From Halomonas sp. (lineage in GTDB: Bacteria > Pseudomonadota > Gammaproteobacteria > Pseudomonadales > Halomonadaceae): a stretch of DNA of 9,504 nt. Under the pieces are notes generated by a model. It searched no databases. It saw only the letters and a list, made by a program, of their open reading frames with translations, and was not told the DNA's origin. The DNA is taken from the NCBI GenBank assembly GCA_003560175.1, contig PWIZ01000186.1:1-9504 (forward strand), written 5' to 3'. Position 1 is the first letter of the stretch. The number at the start of each line of letters is the position of its first letter. Both the position numbers and the translations under genes were made by a program. Positions 1 to 7,509 of this stretch are shown here, in pieces.

Positions 1-1054
1 CGATGGCGTTGAGCTTCTGGCGCACCGACTTCTTGCGCTGGGTCTGGCCGGGCATGATGAAGGTGCGACCGATGTAGCGGTTCTTCATGAAGCCCTCGCG
101 GTAGGTCACCCCCAGGTGCTGGGCGAGCTCCAGGGCCGAGGTGCGCGAGGTGTCGGGGATCGGGATCACCACGTCGATGTCGTGCTCCGGCCACTCGCTC
201 TGGATGCGGTCGCCGAGCTTGCGGCCCATCTCCATGCGGGTGCCGTAGACGTAGGCGCCGTCGAGAATGGAATCGGGGCGCGCCAGGTAGACGTGTTCGA
301 AGATGCAGGAGGCCAGCCGGGGGGCATCGGCGCACTGCTGGGTATGGATCTGGCCCTCCATGTCGACGAAGATCGCCTCCCCCGGGTCCAGGTCGCGGTG
401 CAGTTCGAAGCCGCCCACGTCCAGCGCTACTGACTCGGAGGCGATCATCACTTCCTGGCCGTGCCCCTCGTCGCGGGTGCCGAAGACCACCGGGCGGATG
501 CCGTTGGGGTCGCGGAAGGCCACCAGGCCGACGCCGTTGATGATCGCCACCGCCACGTAGCCGCCCTTGCAGCGGCGATGCACCCGGCGCACGGCGTCGA
601 AGATGTCGCCCGGCGCCAGGTGCAGTCCCTGCTTGCCCAGCTCGTGGGCGAAGACATTGAGCAGCACCTCGGAGTCGGAGCTGGTGTTGATATGGCGCAG
701 GTCCGAGGTGAACAGCTCCTGCTTGAGCTGCTCGGAGTTGGTCAGGTTGCCGTTATGCGCCAGGGAGATGCCGTAGGGAGAGTTGACGTAGAACGGCTGG
801 GACTCCGCCTCGCTGGAGGAACCAGCGGTGGGATAGCGCACGTGACCGATACCCACGTTGCCCCTGAGGCGCGTCATGTGGCGTGTATGGAAGACGTCAC
901 GCACCAGCCCGTTGCTCTTGCGCAGCAGGAAGCGGCCCTCATGCCAGGTCATCATGCCGGCGGCGTCCTGTCCGCGATGCTGAAGCACCGTCAGGGCGTC
1001 ATAGATGCCCTGGTTCACCGCCTGCTTGGCCATAAGGCCCACGATACCGCACAT
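1..1054 (-). CDS. purF: Amidophosphoribosyltransferase, N-terminal 351 residues (3' end outside window)
   Basis: This enzyme makes 5-phosphoribosylamine from PRPP and glutamine, the first committed step of purine synthesis in the cytosol. The protein begins [10 protein letters not shown]. Removal of Met would expose the catalytic Cys of an N-terminal-nucleophile glutaminase, with no propeptide, as in the E. coli type. Other glutaminase landmarks are HVRYPTAG (71-78), the NGN of the glutamine site (101-103) and SDSE (126-129). The phosphoribosyltransferase domain shows the PRPP loop [17 protein letters not shown] (296-312), followed by [14 protein letters not shown] (324-337). The family is about 500 residues long, so roughly 150 residues lie beyond position 1. 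The ATG at 1054-1052 has a Shine-Dalgarno GAGGT at 1067-1063, 8 bases upstream. The gene follows cvpA after 74 bases, the same order as in E. coli cvpA-purF. The frame is open to the window edge with no defect. Confidence 0.97.
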   Translation of the reverse strand, partial: MCGIVGLMAKQAVNQGIYDALTVLQHRGQDAAGMMTWHEGRFLLRKSNGLVRDVFHTRHMTRLRGNVGIGHVRYPTAGSSSEAESQPFYVNSPYGISLAHNGNLTNSEQLKQELFTSDLRHINTSSDSEVLLNVFAHELGKQGLHLAPGDIFDAVRRVHRRCKGGYVAVAIINGVGLVAFRDPNGIRPVVFGTRDEGHGQEVMIASESVALDVGGFELHRDLDPGEAIFVDMEGQIHTQQCADAPRLASCIFEHVYLARPDSILDGAYVYGTRMEMGRKLGDRIQSEWPEHDIDVVIPIPDTSRTSALELAQHLGVTYREGFMKNRYIGRTFIMPGQTQRKKSVRQKLNAI

Positions 1055-1128
1055 TCCACCTTACCTCGCTTGCCTGGAGCTTGATTTGAAGAGTCAGGGC
1101 GGCACCGGCTGACCGATCCACCCGGAAG
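1055..1128 (-). other. cvpA-purF intergenic gap with weak dyad
   Basis: This 74-base spacer holds the purF ribosome binding site at 1067-1063. It also has one short inverted repeat, GTCAG (1093-1097) and CTGAC (1109-1113), around an 11-base loop. No T-tract follows the dyad, so an intrinsic terminator is not supported. I see no convincing match to the E. coli PurR operator, a palindrome around CGTTTTCG-like sequence, although E. coli cvpA-purF is PurR-controlled. I also see no clear sigma-70 promoter. The gap is long enough for one, but the sequence does not show it. Confidence 0.3.
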
Positions 1129-1698
1129 TCATCTGTCAGGAGTTGTCGTGTCGTCGCCGGTCGCCTCGCCGCGTCCGGGAAGGGAGATCTCGCTCAGGGA
1201 GCCGGGAGTCTCGGGCATCTGCCCCTCCCAGGCCTCGAGCTGGGTGACCGCCCAGTCGCGCAGCTGCTCGAAGTGGGGGCGCAGCTGGGCATCTTGCCAG
1301 GCCTCGAGCTGGGCCAGCGGGGTCAGGCCGATGACAATGGTGGCCAGCACCAGGATCGCGGCCCCCTTGGCGGCGCCGAAGGCCGCGCCCATGATCCGGT
1401 TGAACAGGCCCATGCCGACCCACTCCACCGCGGCATGGACCAGGCGAATGATGATGCCACACAGCAGCACCACGCCGAAGATCACCAGCACGAAGGCCAG
1501 TACCAGGCGCCCGTCGGGATTGTCGATCACCCCGGCGAGCAGATCCGCCACCGGCTGGGCCAGTAGCCGGGCGGCCATCAGGGCGATGACCCAGGCCGCC
1601 AGCCCCAGGGCCTCGCGGATCAGCCCGCGCATGAAACCGGTGACCGCCGTGACGGTCAGCAGGGCGATGAAGATCCAGTCCAGCCAGGTCAATGCCAT
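1129..1698 (-). CDS. cvpA: CvpA family inner-membrane protein
   Basis: This small polytopic membrane protein belongs to the family named for E. coli CvpA (colicin V production). Its molecular role is unresolved, and it is usually encoded directly before purF, as here. Of 189 residues, four hydrophobic segments are visible at about 5-21, 29-46, 65-87 and 104-126. The first pair is joined by a GFMRGLIREALGLAAW stretch (21-36) typical of the family. After the last membrane segment comes a tail of about 60 residues: an amphipathic part (128-160) in which QLEAW occurs twice (130-134 and 153-157) with a related QLRDW between (145-149), then an acidic, probably disordered end. The ATG at 1698 lies 2 bases past the upstream SPOR-gene stop. 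A good Shine-Dalgarno GAGGAA (1710-1705) sits inside that gene's last codons, 6 bases from the start, so the two are probably translationally coupled. Confidence 0.93.
   Translation of the reverse strand: MALTWLDWIFIALLTVTAVTGFMRGLIREALGLAAWVIALMAARLLAQPVADLLAGVIDNPDGRLVLAFVLVIFGVVLLCGIIIRLVHAAVEWVGMGLFNRIMGAAFGAAKGAAILVLATIVIGLTPLAQLEAWQDAQLRPHFEQLRDWAVTQLEAWEGQMPETPGSLSEISLPGRGEATGDDTTTPDR
1228..1313 (-). repeat. In-frame 17-base direct repeat in the cvpA tail
   Basis: CCAGGCCTCGAGCTGGG occurs identically at 1228-1244 and 1297-1313 on the plus strand, 69 bases (23 codons) apart and so in the same reading frame. On the coding strand both copies encode the core of QLEAW in the cytoplasmic or amphipathic tail of CvpA. 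A third, diverged copy (QLRDW) lies between them in protein space. This may be a short internal duplication or convergence on a leucine/tryptophan amphipathic helix. The high GC content and shared codon use make exact repetition somewhat easier by chance. Confidence 0.6.
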
Positions 1699-1700
1699 GC

Positions 1701-2336
1701 TCAGTTCCTCGCCCGCACCAGTAGACCCTGCTGGTTGATCCGGGCCTTGAGCTCATTCATGGCCCGCTCGCCGGCCTCGGAAGAGTCATAGGGACCCGCA
1801 TAGACCGTGGTGAGGTTGTTGTCGCGGGGCCGGCTATAGGCCGGAAAGCCCTCCTCGCGCAGCTGCTTGAGCAGGCGCTCGGCGTTGGCCGGTTCGCCGA
1901 AGCTGCCCACCTGTACCGCCCATTCCCCGCCGGGGGTGGCGGGCGACGGCGCAGCGGCTGGCTGGCTGCGGCTGGCGCTCTCGGCCATGCGCTGATCGGC
2001 GGCTCGGGCCAGCTCGGCGATGGGGTCAAGGGCCGGCTCACTGGCCGGTGCCGGTTCGTCGGCGGGCGACGGGGCCGGTTCGGACCGAGCCAGCTGCTCG
2101 GCGGCCTCCTCGGCCCCGGGTGCCACCCTGGGCGAGCCAGGCTCACCCAGGCTCTCCGGCGGCCGCGGCGGTGGCACCTCGGTACGCGGCACGTCCACGG
2201 GCTGTTCGATGGTCAGCACCGGTTGGGGCCGCTCACTGCGAGGCTCCGGTTCGCTTAACAGCAGCGGTATAAAGATCACCGCCAGGGCGATCACGATGAC
2301 CGCGCCGCTGATGCGTTCACGCCATCCGTATTTCAT
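1701..2336 (-). CDS. dedD: SPOR-domain cell-division protein, DedD-like
   Basis: The predicted product is a bitopic inner-membrane protein with a periplasmic SPOR domain. Such domains bind glycan strands lacking stem peptides at the division septum. Of 211 residues, 1-9 form a short basic cytoplasmic start (MKYGWRERI) and 10-28 the single membrane segment. Residues 29-136 are a Pro/Ala/Glu-rich linker. Residues 137-211 are the SPOR domain, with the landmarks WAVQVGSF (139-146), RLLKQLREEGFPAY (154-167) and TTVYAGPY (176-183). E. coli DedD has the same layout and the same position between folC and cvpA, which is why I use the symbol. The ATG overlaps the folC stop as ATGA (2336-2333) and has a strong Shine-Dalgarno GAGGAA (2347-2342) 5 bases upstream. 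The linker is low-complexity and probably evolves fast. Confidence 0.92.
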   Translation of the reverse strand: MKYGWRERISGAVIVIALAVIFIPLLLSEPEPRSERPQPVLTIEQPVDVPRTEVPPPRPPESLGEPGSPRVAPGAEEAAEQLARSEPAPSPADEPAPASEPALDPIAELARAADQRMAESASRSQPAAAPSPATPGGEWAVQVGSFGEPANAERLLKQLREEGFPAYSRPRDNNLTTVYAGPYDSSEAGERAMNELKARINQQGLLVRARN

Positions 2337-3640
2337 CGGGGTTCCTCGTTGACGCTTGTGTCAGACATAGTCTGCCCCTTGCACGGGTTCTGCGCCAACC
2401 ACTCGAGCACCTCCCCTACGGTGAAGAAGGAGCCACATACGAGCACACGATCCTCCGGTGCCAACCGTTCGGCCAGCCAGGCGGCGCCGGCGCTGGGCGA
2501 GGCGGCGCGGTGGAGAACGTCGGCCCCCCGATCCGCCAGGCATCCAGCCAGGGCATCGGCGCTGCGCGCCCGCTCGCCGGCCAGAGTTGCCGTAACCCAG
2601 CCATCCACAACCGGCGCCAGGGCGGCGATCACCCCCTCGGCGTCCTTGTCACCCAGCATGGCCAACAGCACCCAGGTCCGCCCGGTACAGGGACGCGAGG
2701 CGAGACGCCCGGCCAGATAGGTGGCGGCATGGGGGTTATGGCCCACGTCCAGGCACCACTGGCCCAGCCACTGCATGCGCCCCGGGAGTTGGACACCGAG
2801 CAGTGCCCGGCGGCAGGCCTGCTGCTCGAGTTCGACGCCGGCCAGGGCCAGGGCCTGGAGCGCCGTGGCGGCGTTGTCCAGGGGTAGGCCGGGGTCCGGG
2901 AGGCTTTCATCCCACCAGAAATCTTCGCCCAGGGCGTAGACCGGCGCGCCGAGCTCGCCGGCCACCTCCCGCACGCTGGCGGGCAGCGCGGTGCTGCCCA
3001 GCACCGCGGGGCGGCCGGCGCGCAGAATCCCCGCCTTCTCGCGGCCGATCTGCGCAAGATCGGTGCCGAGGAAGGCGGCGTGGTCCTGGGCCACGGTGGT
3101 GACCACCGCCACGTCCGGGTCGATGACGTTAACCGCATCCAGCCGCCCACCCAGGCCCACCTCGAGAAGCGCGATATCGGCCGGTTGCCGGGCCATGGCC
3201 CACAGCGCCCCCAGGGTCCCCACCTCGAAGTAGGTGAGGCTGACCGGCTCGCCGGCCAGGCGAGCCCGCTCCACGGCGACGAAGCCCGCCATCAGGGTAG
3301 CGTCGTCCGCCGCTTCGCCGTTCAGACGCAGCCGCTCGTTGTAGCGAATCAGATGCGGGGAGGTGTAGGTGGCGGTGGTGAGCCCGTGGGCCCGGGCCAG
3401 CGCCTCGAGCATGGCCACGGTGGAGCCCTTGCCGTTGGTACCAGCCACGGTGATCACCCGGCCGGCAAGGGGGCCATCAAGAAGCCCCATGCGATGGGCA
3501 ACCTCGGCAACGCGCTCGAGGCCAAGGTCGATGCCCACGGGGTGGGCATCTTCCAGGCGAGCCAGCCAGGCGTCGAGGGTGGTGGGCAGCGCCGCACTGG
3601 GCATCGGTTTCGCGACGGTCATTGGCTCAGCGACGGCCAT
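2333..3640 (-). CDS. folC: Bifunctional dihydrofolate synthase / folylpolyglutamate synthase
   Basis: This cytosolic ATP-dependent ligase adds glutamate to dihydropteroate and then to folates. From the ATG at 3640 the product has 435 residues, against about 422 in E. coli. The P-loop is [13 protein letters not shown] (66-78). [18 protein letters not shown] (91-108) is the folate-site region. [16 protein letters not shown] (158-173), DHAAFLG (186-192) and GREKAGI (199-205) form the Mur-ligase-like core. LDVGHNPHA (297-305) begins the C-terminal domain, and [11 protein letters not shown] (401-411) is the typical end. The start is uncertain. ATG codons at 3640, 3622 and 3604 are all in frame, leaving 20, 14 or 8 residues before the conserved LDAWL, and none has a well-placed Shine-Dalgarno. 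I chose 3640 because it overlaps the end of accD by 14 bases, which suits coupling. Any longer extension (up to 3751) would be Arg/Pro-rich and is an antisense-like shadow of accD. The gene ends in an ATGA overlap with dedD. Confidence 0.95.
   Translation of the reverse strand: MAVAEPMTVAKPMPSAALPTTLDAWLARLEDAHPVGIDLGLERVAEVAHRMGLLDGPLAGRVITVAGTNGKGSTVAMLEALARAHGLTTATYTSPHLIRYNERLRLNGEAADDATLMAGFVAVERARLAGEPVSLTYFEVGTLGALWAMARQPADIALLEVGLGGRLDAVNVIDPDVAVVTTVAQDHAAFLGTDLAQIGREKAGILRAGRPAVLGSTALPASVREVAGELGAPVYALGEDFWWDESLPDPGLPLDNAATALQALALAGVELEQQACRRALLGVQLPGRMQWLGQWCLDVGHNPHAATYLAGRLASRPCTGRTWVLLAMLGDKDAEGVIAALAPVVDGWVTATLAGERARSADALAGCLADRGADVLHRAASPSAGAAWLAERLAPEDRVLVCGSFFTVGEVLEWLAQNPCKGQTMSDTSVNEEPR
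3605..3640 (-). repeat. Imperfect 18-base tandem duplication spanning the folC start and accD stop
   Basis: On the coding strand, 3640-3623 and 3622-3605 are two adjacent 18-base units, ATGGCCGTCGCTGAGCCA and ATGACCGTCGCGAAACCG. They match at 13 of 18 positions and encode MAVAEP then MTVAKP in the folC frame. The first unit contains the accD stop codon (TGA, 3629-3627). In the second the corresponding bases no longer form a stop. Each unit begins with an ATG, so the duplication multiplies possible folC starts. Confidence 0.55.
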
Positions 3641-4652
3641 CGTCCTGAACGCCGTTGGCGCCGGAGGTGGTCGTCGCCTCCTCACCGTTGGGCGCCGGAG
3701 ACGTGGCCGGTGTCTCGACGCCCTCCTCCACCGCCGCGCTCTCTGCCGCATCCACCAGGTCGGGCTCGTCGGCGAGCAGTTCGGGGAGTCCCAGGGCGGG
3801 CTGATGGGTGAACTTGCGCAGCAGCGCTCCCAGGCGAGTCCGCATCTCGCGGCGGTGCACGATCATGTCGACGACGCCGTGATCGAGCAGAAACTCGCTA
3901 CGCTGGAAGCCTTCGGGGAGCTTTTCGCGCACGGTCTGCTCAATGACCCGGGGGCCGGCGAAGCCGATCAGCGCGTTGGGCTCGGCCACGTTGAGATCGC
4001 CCAGCATGGCAAGGGACGCCGAGACGCCGCCGAACACCGGGTCGGTGAGCACCGAGATGTAAGGCACGCCGGCCTGCTTGAGCCTCTCGAGGGCGGCGGA
4101 GGTCTTGGCCATCTGCATCAGCGAGAAGAGCGCTTCCTGCATGCGCGCCCCACCGGAGGCGGAGAAGCAGATAAACGGAATGCCCTCGTCGTGGGCCAGG
4201 GTCGCGGCACGTACGAACTTCTCGCCGACCACGGCCCCCATGGAGCCCCCCATGAAGCTGAATTCGAAGGCGACAACGACCACCGGCAGGTCATCGAGCC
4301 GTCCGCGCATGGCGATCAGGGCATCCTTCTCGCCGGTCTCCTTCTGGGCCGCCGCCAGGCGGTCCTTGTACTTCTTGGAGTCGCGGAACTTGAGTCGATC
4401 GACGGGCTCGACGCCGACGGCCAGCTCTTCGCGGCCCTCCTTGTCGAGGAACCAGTCGAGACGCTTGCGCGCCGTGAGCCGCAGATGATTGTCACACTTG
4501 GGGCAAACGTCGTGATGCTTGTCGAGTTCGGGCAGGTAGAGCACCGCCTCGCACTTGGGGCACTTGCGCCAGAGGCCGTCGGGCACGCTGGCCCGGCGGT
4601 CCTTGCGCTGGATACGTCCCATGGAGGGTACGATCTTGTCTAGCCAGCTCAT
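3627..4652 (-). CDS. accD: Acetyl-CoA carboxylase carboxyltransferase subunit beta
   Basis: With AccA this subunit forms the carboxyltransferase that moves the carboxyl group from biotin to acetyl-CoA, giving malonyl-CoA for fatty-acid synthesis in the cytosol. The product is 341 residues long; E. coli has 304. A four-cysteine zinc ribbon is complete (CPKC at 31-34 and CPKC at 50-53). The crotonase-like core shows [18 protein letters not shown] (129-146), [14 protein letters not shown] (162-175), [17 protein letters not shown] (203-219) and [11 protein letters not shown] (230-240). Residues from about 288 onward form an acidic, Ser/Thr/Pro-rich tail of some 50 residues, probably disordered. 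I chose the ATG at 4652 because MSWLDKI matches the usual family start; the frame extends only 17 codons further, to 4703, with no family resemblance. The Shine-Dalgarno is poor. A strong hairpin lies 27 bases upstream, and a 7-codon ORF ends on the start codon. E. coli AccD is reported to bind its own mRNA through the zinc domain; whether this one does is unknown. Confidence 0.97.
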   Translation of the reverse strand: MSWLDKIVPSMGRIQRKDRRASVPDGLWRKCPKCEAVLYLPELDKHHDVCPKCDNHLRLTARKRLDWFLDKEGREELAVGVEPVDRLKFRDSKKYKDRLAAAQKETGEKDALIAMRGRLDDLPVVVVAFEFSFMGGSMGAVVGEKFVRAATLAHDEGIPFICFSASGGARMQEALFSLMQMAKTSAALERLKQAGVPYISVLTDPVFGGVSASLAMLGDLNVAEPNALIGFAGPRVIEQTVREKLPEGFQRSEFLLDHGVVDMIVHRREMRTRLGALLRKFTHQPALGLPELLADEPDLVDAAESAAVEEGVETPATSPAPNGEEATTTSGANGVQDDGRR

Positions 4653-4679
4653 GTCAGAAGGGTTTCCGTCATGTGGTCG

Positions 4680-4701
4680 GCGCCCGGCACTCGCCGGGCG
4701 C
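4680..4701 (-). other. Strong GC-rich hairpin between trpA and accD
   Basis: A perfect 9-base inverted repeat, GCGCCCGGC (4680-4688) and GCCGGGCGC (4693-4701), encloses a 4-base loop. In the transcript the hairpin begins 30 bases after the trpA stop and ends 27 bases before the accD ATG. No run of U follows on the minus strand, so it is not a standard intrinsic terminator. It could act as an RNA processing or stability boundary, aid Rho- or pausing-dependent attenuation, or influence accD translation. No other structure in the window is as strong. Confidence 0.55.
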
Positions 4702-4731
4702 ATGGGTCGAATACGGTGGCGAAGGCCCCGC

Positions 4732-5562
4732 TCAGCTTGCGCTCATGGCATCCAGGGCCTGGCGCATCTCGCCGAGCACCGCCTTGAGCTCGCCGGCGAT
4801 CACTTCGGGGCGCTCGGCGTTCTCGGCGATGCGACTGACCAGCGCCGAGCCGACGATGACGCCATCGGCTACCTGGCCTACCTTGGCGGCCGAGGCACCG
4901 TCGCGGATGCCGAAGCCCACGCACAGCGGCAGGTCGGTCATCTCACGCAGGGGGGCCAGATGGGCGGCAACATCGTCCACGTCCAGAATGGCGGAACCGG
5001 TCACCCCCTTGAGCGACACGTAGTAGATATAGCCTTCCGCGTGGGCACATATTGTAGCGGCCCGGGCGTTGGAAGTGGTAGGCGCCACCAGAAAGATCGA
5101 GGCCAGGCCGTGGGACTTGAGCAGCGGGCCCACCTCGTCGGCTTCCTCCGGAGGCATATCCACGGTCAGCACACCGTCGACACCCGCCGCCGCGGCCTGC
5201 TCGGCGAATGCCGCAAGACCGAGGCGCTCCATGGGATTGAGATAGCCCATCAGCACCACCGGCGTGGTGGTGTCGGTCTGGCGAAACTCGCGCACCATCT
5301 CGAACAGATGGCTGAGGCGCACACCGCGCTTCAGCGCCCGCTCGCAGGCCTTCTGGATCACCGGGCCATCGGCCATGGGGTCGGAGAAGGGCACCCCCAG
5401 CTCGATCACGTCGGCCCCGGCCTCCACCAGGGCGTGCATGAAGCCCACGGTGTGTTCGGGGCCGGGGTCGCCGGCGGTGATAAAGGGAATCAGGGCGCGG
5501 CGGTCCTGGGCCTTGAGCTCGGCGAAGCGTTGGTCGATACGATTCATGGTCTGGGCCGTCAT
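4732..5562 (-). CDS. trpA: Tryptophan synthase alpha subunit
   Basis: TrpA cleaves indole-3-glycerol phosphate to indole and glyceraldehyde-3-phosphate and channels indole to TrpB. Of 276 residues (E. coli 268), the TIM-barrel motifs are in order: PFITAGDPG (26-34); [16 protein letters not shown] (52-67), holding catalytic Glu54 and Asp65; MGYLNP (105-110); the flexible loop LKGVTG (184-189); and the phosphate-binding GFGI (216-219) and VGSALV (237-242). The ATG at 5562 directly follows the trpB TAG stop (5565-5563) with no gap, a classic coupling arrangement. An in-frame ATG at 5547 (MNRIDQRF) would place the catalytic pair at Glu49 and Asp60, exactly the E. coli/Salmonella numbering, so the start may be five codons later. 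Neither start has a strong Shine-Dalgarno. All catalytic residues are present and the gene looks functional. Confidence 0.97.
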   Translation of the reverse strand: MTAQTMNRIDQRFAELKAQDRRALIPFITAGDPGPEHTVGFMHALVEAGADVIELGVPFSDPMADGPVIQKACERALKRGVRLSHLFEMVREFRQTDTTTPVVLMGYLNPMERLGLAAFAEQAAAAGVDGVLTVDMPPEEADEVGPLLKSHGLASIFLVAPTTSNARAATICAHAEGYIYYVSLKGVTGSAILDVDDVAAHLAPLREMTDLPLCVGFGIRDGASAAKVGQVADGVIVGSALVSRIAENAERPEVIAGELKAVLGEMRQALDAMSAS

Positions 5563-6777
5563 CTAGAATTCGATCCCGTCGATCTTTGCCACGGTCATGA
5601 TGTCCTTGTCACCACGACCGGAGAGGTTGATCACGATGTTCTGGTCGGTACGCATGGTCGGCGCCAGCACCTTGGCATAGGCCAGGGCGTGAGCCGTCTC
5701 CAGGGCCGGCATGATGCCCTCGACCTGGGTCAACTCGCGAAAGGCCGCCAGCACGTCGATGTCGTTGGCGGCCACATAGTTGACCCGCCCCACATCCTTC
5801 CACAGCGCATGCTCGGGGCCGACACCCGGGTAATCCAGGCCGGCAGAGATGGAGTGGGTGTCAGACACCTGGCCGCCCTCGTCGGACATCAGATAGGTGC
5901 GGTTGCCATGCAGCACGCCTCGCGGCGCCCCGGAGGAGAGCGGCGCGGCATGGCGGCCGGTCTCGACGCCATCACCGCCGGCCTCAACGCCATACATGGC
6001 CACCTCGTCATCCTCGACGAAGGGGTAGAAGAGGCCCATGGCATTGGAACCGCCGCCGACACAGGCAATCAGCGCATCGGGTAGCTTGCCGAACTCCTCG
6101 AAGGACTGTCGGCGCGCCTCCCGGCCCACCACCGCGTTGAAGTCGCGAACCAGCATCGGGTAGGGATGCGGACCGGCCACGGTGCCAATGATGTAATAGG
6201 TGGTGTCGACGTTGGTCACCCAGTCGCGCAGCGCCTCGTTCATGGCGTCCTTGAGCGTACGGGTACCGGACTCCACCGGAATCACGTTGGCGCCCAGCAG
6301 GCGCATGCGATAGACGTTGAGCTTCTGACGCTCCACGTCGGCGGCGCCCATATAGACGTCGCACTCGAGCCCCAGCCGGGCCGCCACCGTGGCAGAGGCC
6401 ACGCCGTGCTGGCCGGCGCCGGTCTCGGCGATCACCCGCGGCTTCCCGGTCTTCTTGGCCAGCAGTGCCTGGCCCACCGTGTTATTGACCTTGTGGGCGC
6501 CGGTATGATTGAGGTCTTCGCGCTTGAGCCAGATCCGCGCGCCCCCGATCTGATTTGACCATCGCTCGGCCAGATAGAGCGGCGAGGGACGGCCCACGAA
6601 ATGGGCCAGGTCGTAGTCGAATTCCGCCAGGAAGTCCGGGTCGTCGCGAAGACTCATATAGGTCTTGGCCAGATCGTCCAGGGCGAAGCTCAGGGTCTCG
6701 GAGACGAACCGGCCGCCGTAGGCACCGAAATGGCCACTGGCATTCGGTAGTCGGGTCAGGTCACTGAACTTGCTCAC
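5563..6777 (-). CDS. trpB: Tryptophan synthase beta subunit
   Basis: This PLP enzyme condenses indole with L-serine to give tryptophan, in an alpha2-beta2 complex with the adjacent trpA product. From the GTG at 6777 it has 404 residues (E. coli 397). The PLP lysine is Lys96 in [10 protein letters not shown]. Catalytic Glu118 lies in ETGAGQHG. The phosphate cup is GGGSN (241-245), and the PLP-N1 serine is Ser386 in LSGRGDKD. The frame also offers a GTG at 6786, giving 407 residues. I prefer 6777 because TGAGGTG at 6790-6784 is a good ribosome binding site with 6 bases of spacing, whereas 6786 would place that site on the start codon itself. The gene is 93 bases after trpF and abuts trpA. No defect is visible. 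Confidence 0.97.
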   Translation of the reverse strand: MSKFSDLTRLPNASGHFGAYGGRFVSETLSFALDDLAKTYMSLRDDPDFLAEFDYDLAHFVGRPSPLYLAERWSNQIGGARIWLKREDLNHTGAHKVNNTVGQALLAKKTGKPRVIAETGAGQHGVASATVAARLGLECDVYMGAADVERQKLNVYRMRLLGANVIPVESGTRTLKDAMNEALRDWVTNVDTTYYIIGTVAGPHPYPMLVRDFNAVVGREARRQSFEEFGKLPDALIACVGGGSNAMGLFYPFVEDDEVAMYGVEAGGDGVETGRHAAPLSSGAPRGVLHGNRTYLMSDEGGQVSDTHSISAGLDYPGVGPEHALWKDVGRVNYVAANDIDVLAAFRELTQVEGIMPALETAHALAYAKVLAPTMRTDQNIVINLSGRGDKDIMTVAKIDGIEF

Positions 6778-6783
6778 GAAAGA

Positions 6784-6790
6784 CACCTCA
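6784..6790 (-). promoter_or_regulatory. trpB ribosome binding site that decides the start
   Basis: TGAGGTG on the minus strand, read 6790 to 6784, is followed by six bases and then the GTG at 6777-6775. This spacing favours the GTG at 6777 over the upstream in-frame GTG at 6786, which overlaps the site. Confidence 0.6.
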
Positions 6791-6816
6791 CTAGATCGCC
6801 AGAAGGCAAAGGGATG

Positions 6817-6858
6817 AAAAACGGTGACGGCGCGTGATGACAGGCGCCAAACCTTGGC
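6817..6858 (-). terminator. Candidate weak terminator or attenuator between trpF and trpB
   Basis: Two short stems that cannot form together lie just after trpF. The first in the transcript is GCCAA/TTGGC (6858-6854 with 6850-6846, 3-base loop). The second is GGCGC/GCGCC (6848-6844 with 6833-6829, 10-base loop). They share 6848-6846. Seven bases after the second stem is a run of five T (6821-6817). The stem is short and the T-run is offset, so efficiency as an intrinsic terminator would be low. I see no leader peptide rich in Trp codons. Confidence 0.25.
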
Positions 6859-6870
6859 CGGGAGAAAGTG

Positions 6871-7509
6871 TCAGCGCGACAGGCGCGCCGCATCACCTCT
6901 GCCCACGGCCGCGAAGAAGGCGGCAATCCGACCGGCATCCTTGATGCCGGGAGCGGACTCCACTCCGCCGGAAACATCCACCGCGAAGGGCGCCACGACA
7001 CCAATGGCCCCTGCCACATTATCGGCGAGGAGACCTCCGGCGAGGATAACAGGTTTTGCCAGCCCTGCGGGGATTCGGGACCAGTCGAAGGTCTCGCCGG
7101 TGCCGCCCGGCACGCCGGGGCGATAGGCATAGAGCAGCAGCGCCTGGGCACCTTGATAGGCCTCGGCGGCGGCGTCAAGATCGAGGCCGTCGCGCATGCG
7201 CAGCGCCTTGATCCAGGGGCGTCGGAAGCCCTCGCAGAAGGCCGGCGATTCGTCACCGTGGAACTGCAGCAGGTCCAGGTGCGCGGCGCAGCGCTCGATC
7301 AGCGCCGGCTCCTGGTCGACGAAGAGCCCCACCCGGGTAACGAAGGCCGGCACCCGTGCGGCCAGCTCGGCCAGGCGGGCCTCGTCCACGGCGCGCCGGC
7401 TGCCGGGCCAGAGCACGAAACCCAGGGCATCGGCGCCGGCCGCCACGGCCGCATCGACATCCTCGACGCGGGTCAGGCCGCAGAGTTTGACGCGAGTGCG
7501 CTGGATCAT
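6871..7509 (-). CDS. trpF: Phosphoribosylanthranilate isomerase
   Basis: TrpF performs the Amadori rearrangement of N-(5'-phosphoribosyl)anthranilate to CdRP in tryptophan synthesis, in the cytosol. The product has 212 residues, normal for a single-domain TrpF. The general base Cys10 lies in VKLCGLTR (7-14) and the general acid Asp178 in VDVSGGVE (177-184). Other barrel motifs are [13 protein letters not shown] (29-41), LLQFHGDE (80-87), [10 protein letters not shown] (134-143) and ILAGGL (155-160). Two positions look unusual from memory of the family: Tyr127 in LLLYAYRPG where Asp is common, and SGG where SSG is common. Neither is a catalytic residue. The ATG overlaps the truA stop as ATGA (7509-7506) and is preceded by a very strong purine-rich site (GGGGAGGGGG, 7520-7511). 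Two downstream tryptophan genes follow, so this is a partial trp operon (F, B, A) with no trpE, G, D or C in view. Confidence 0.96.
   Translation of the reverse strand: MIQRTRVKLCGLTRVEDVDAAVAAGADALGFVLWPGSRRAVDEARLAELAARVPAFVTRVGLFVDQEPALIERCAAHLDLLQFHGDESPAFCEGFRRPWIKALRMRDGLDLDAAAEAYQGAQALLLYAYRPGVPGGTGETFDWSRIPAGLAKPVILAGGLLADNVAGAIGVVAPFAVDVSGGVESAPGIKDAGRIAAFFAAVGRGDAARLSR

Noticed and set aside
1055..1128. Possible PurR operator upstream of purF
   Set aside because: I looked for the E. coli-type palindrome known at cvpA-purF but found no convincing match; the only dyad is a 5-base arm pair with an 11-base loop.
3641..3751. Longer folC start at 3751 giving a 472-residue protein
   Set aside because: The extra 37 residues are Arg/Pro-rich, resemble no FolC, and are encoded entirely within accD in another frame.
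3369..4643. A 424-codon open frame on the plus strand opposite folC and accD
   Set aside because: It is the antisense shadow of two clear genes, with no motif or ribosome binding site supporting it.
4555..6084. A 509-codon open frame on the plus strand across accD, trpA and trpB
   Set aside because: It lies antisense to three well-supported genes, its product is His/Gly/Arg-rich with no recognisable domain, and high-GC codon bias routinely opens such antisense frames.
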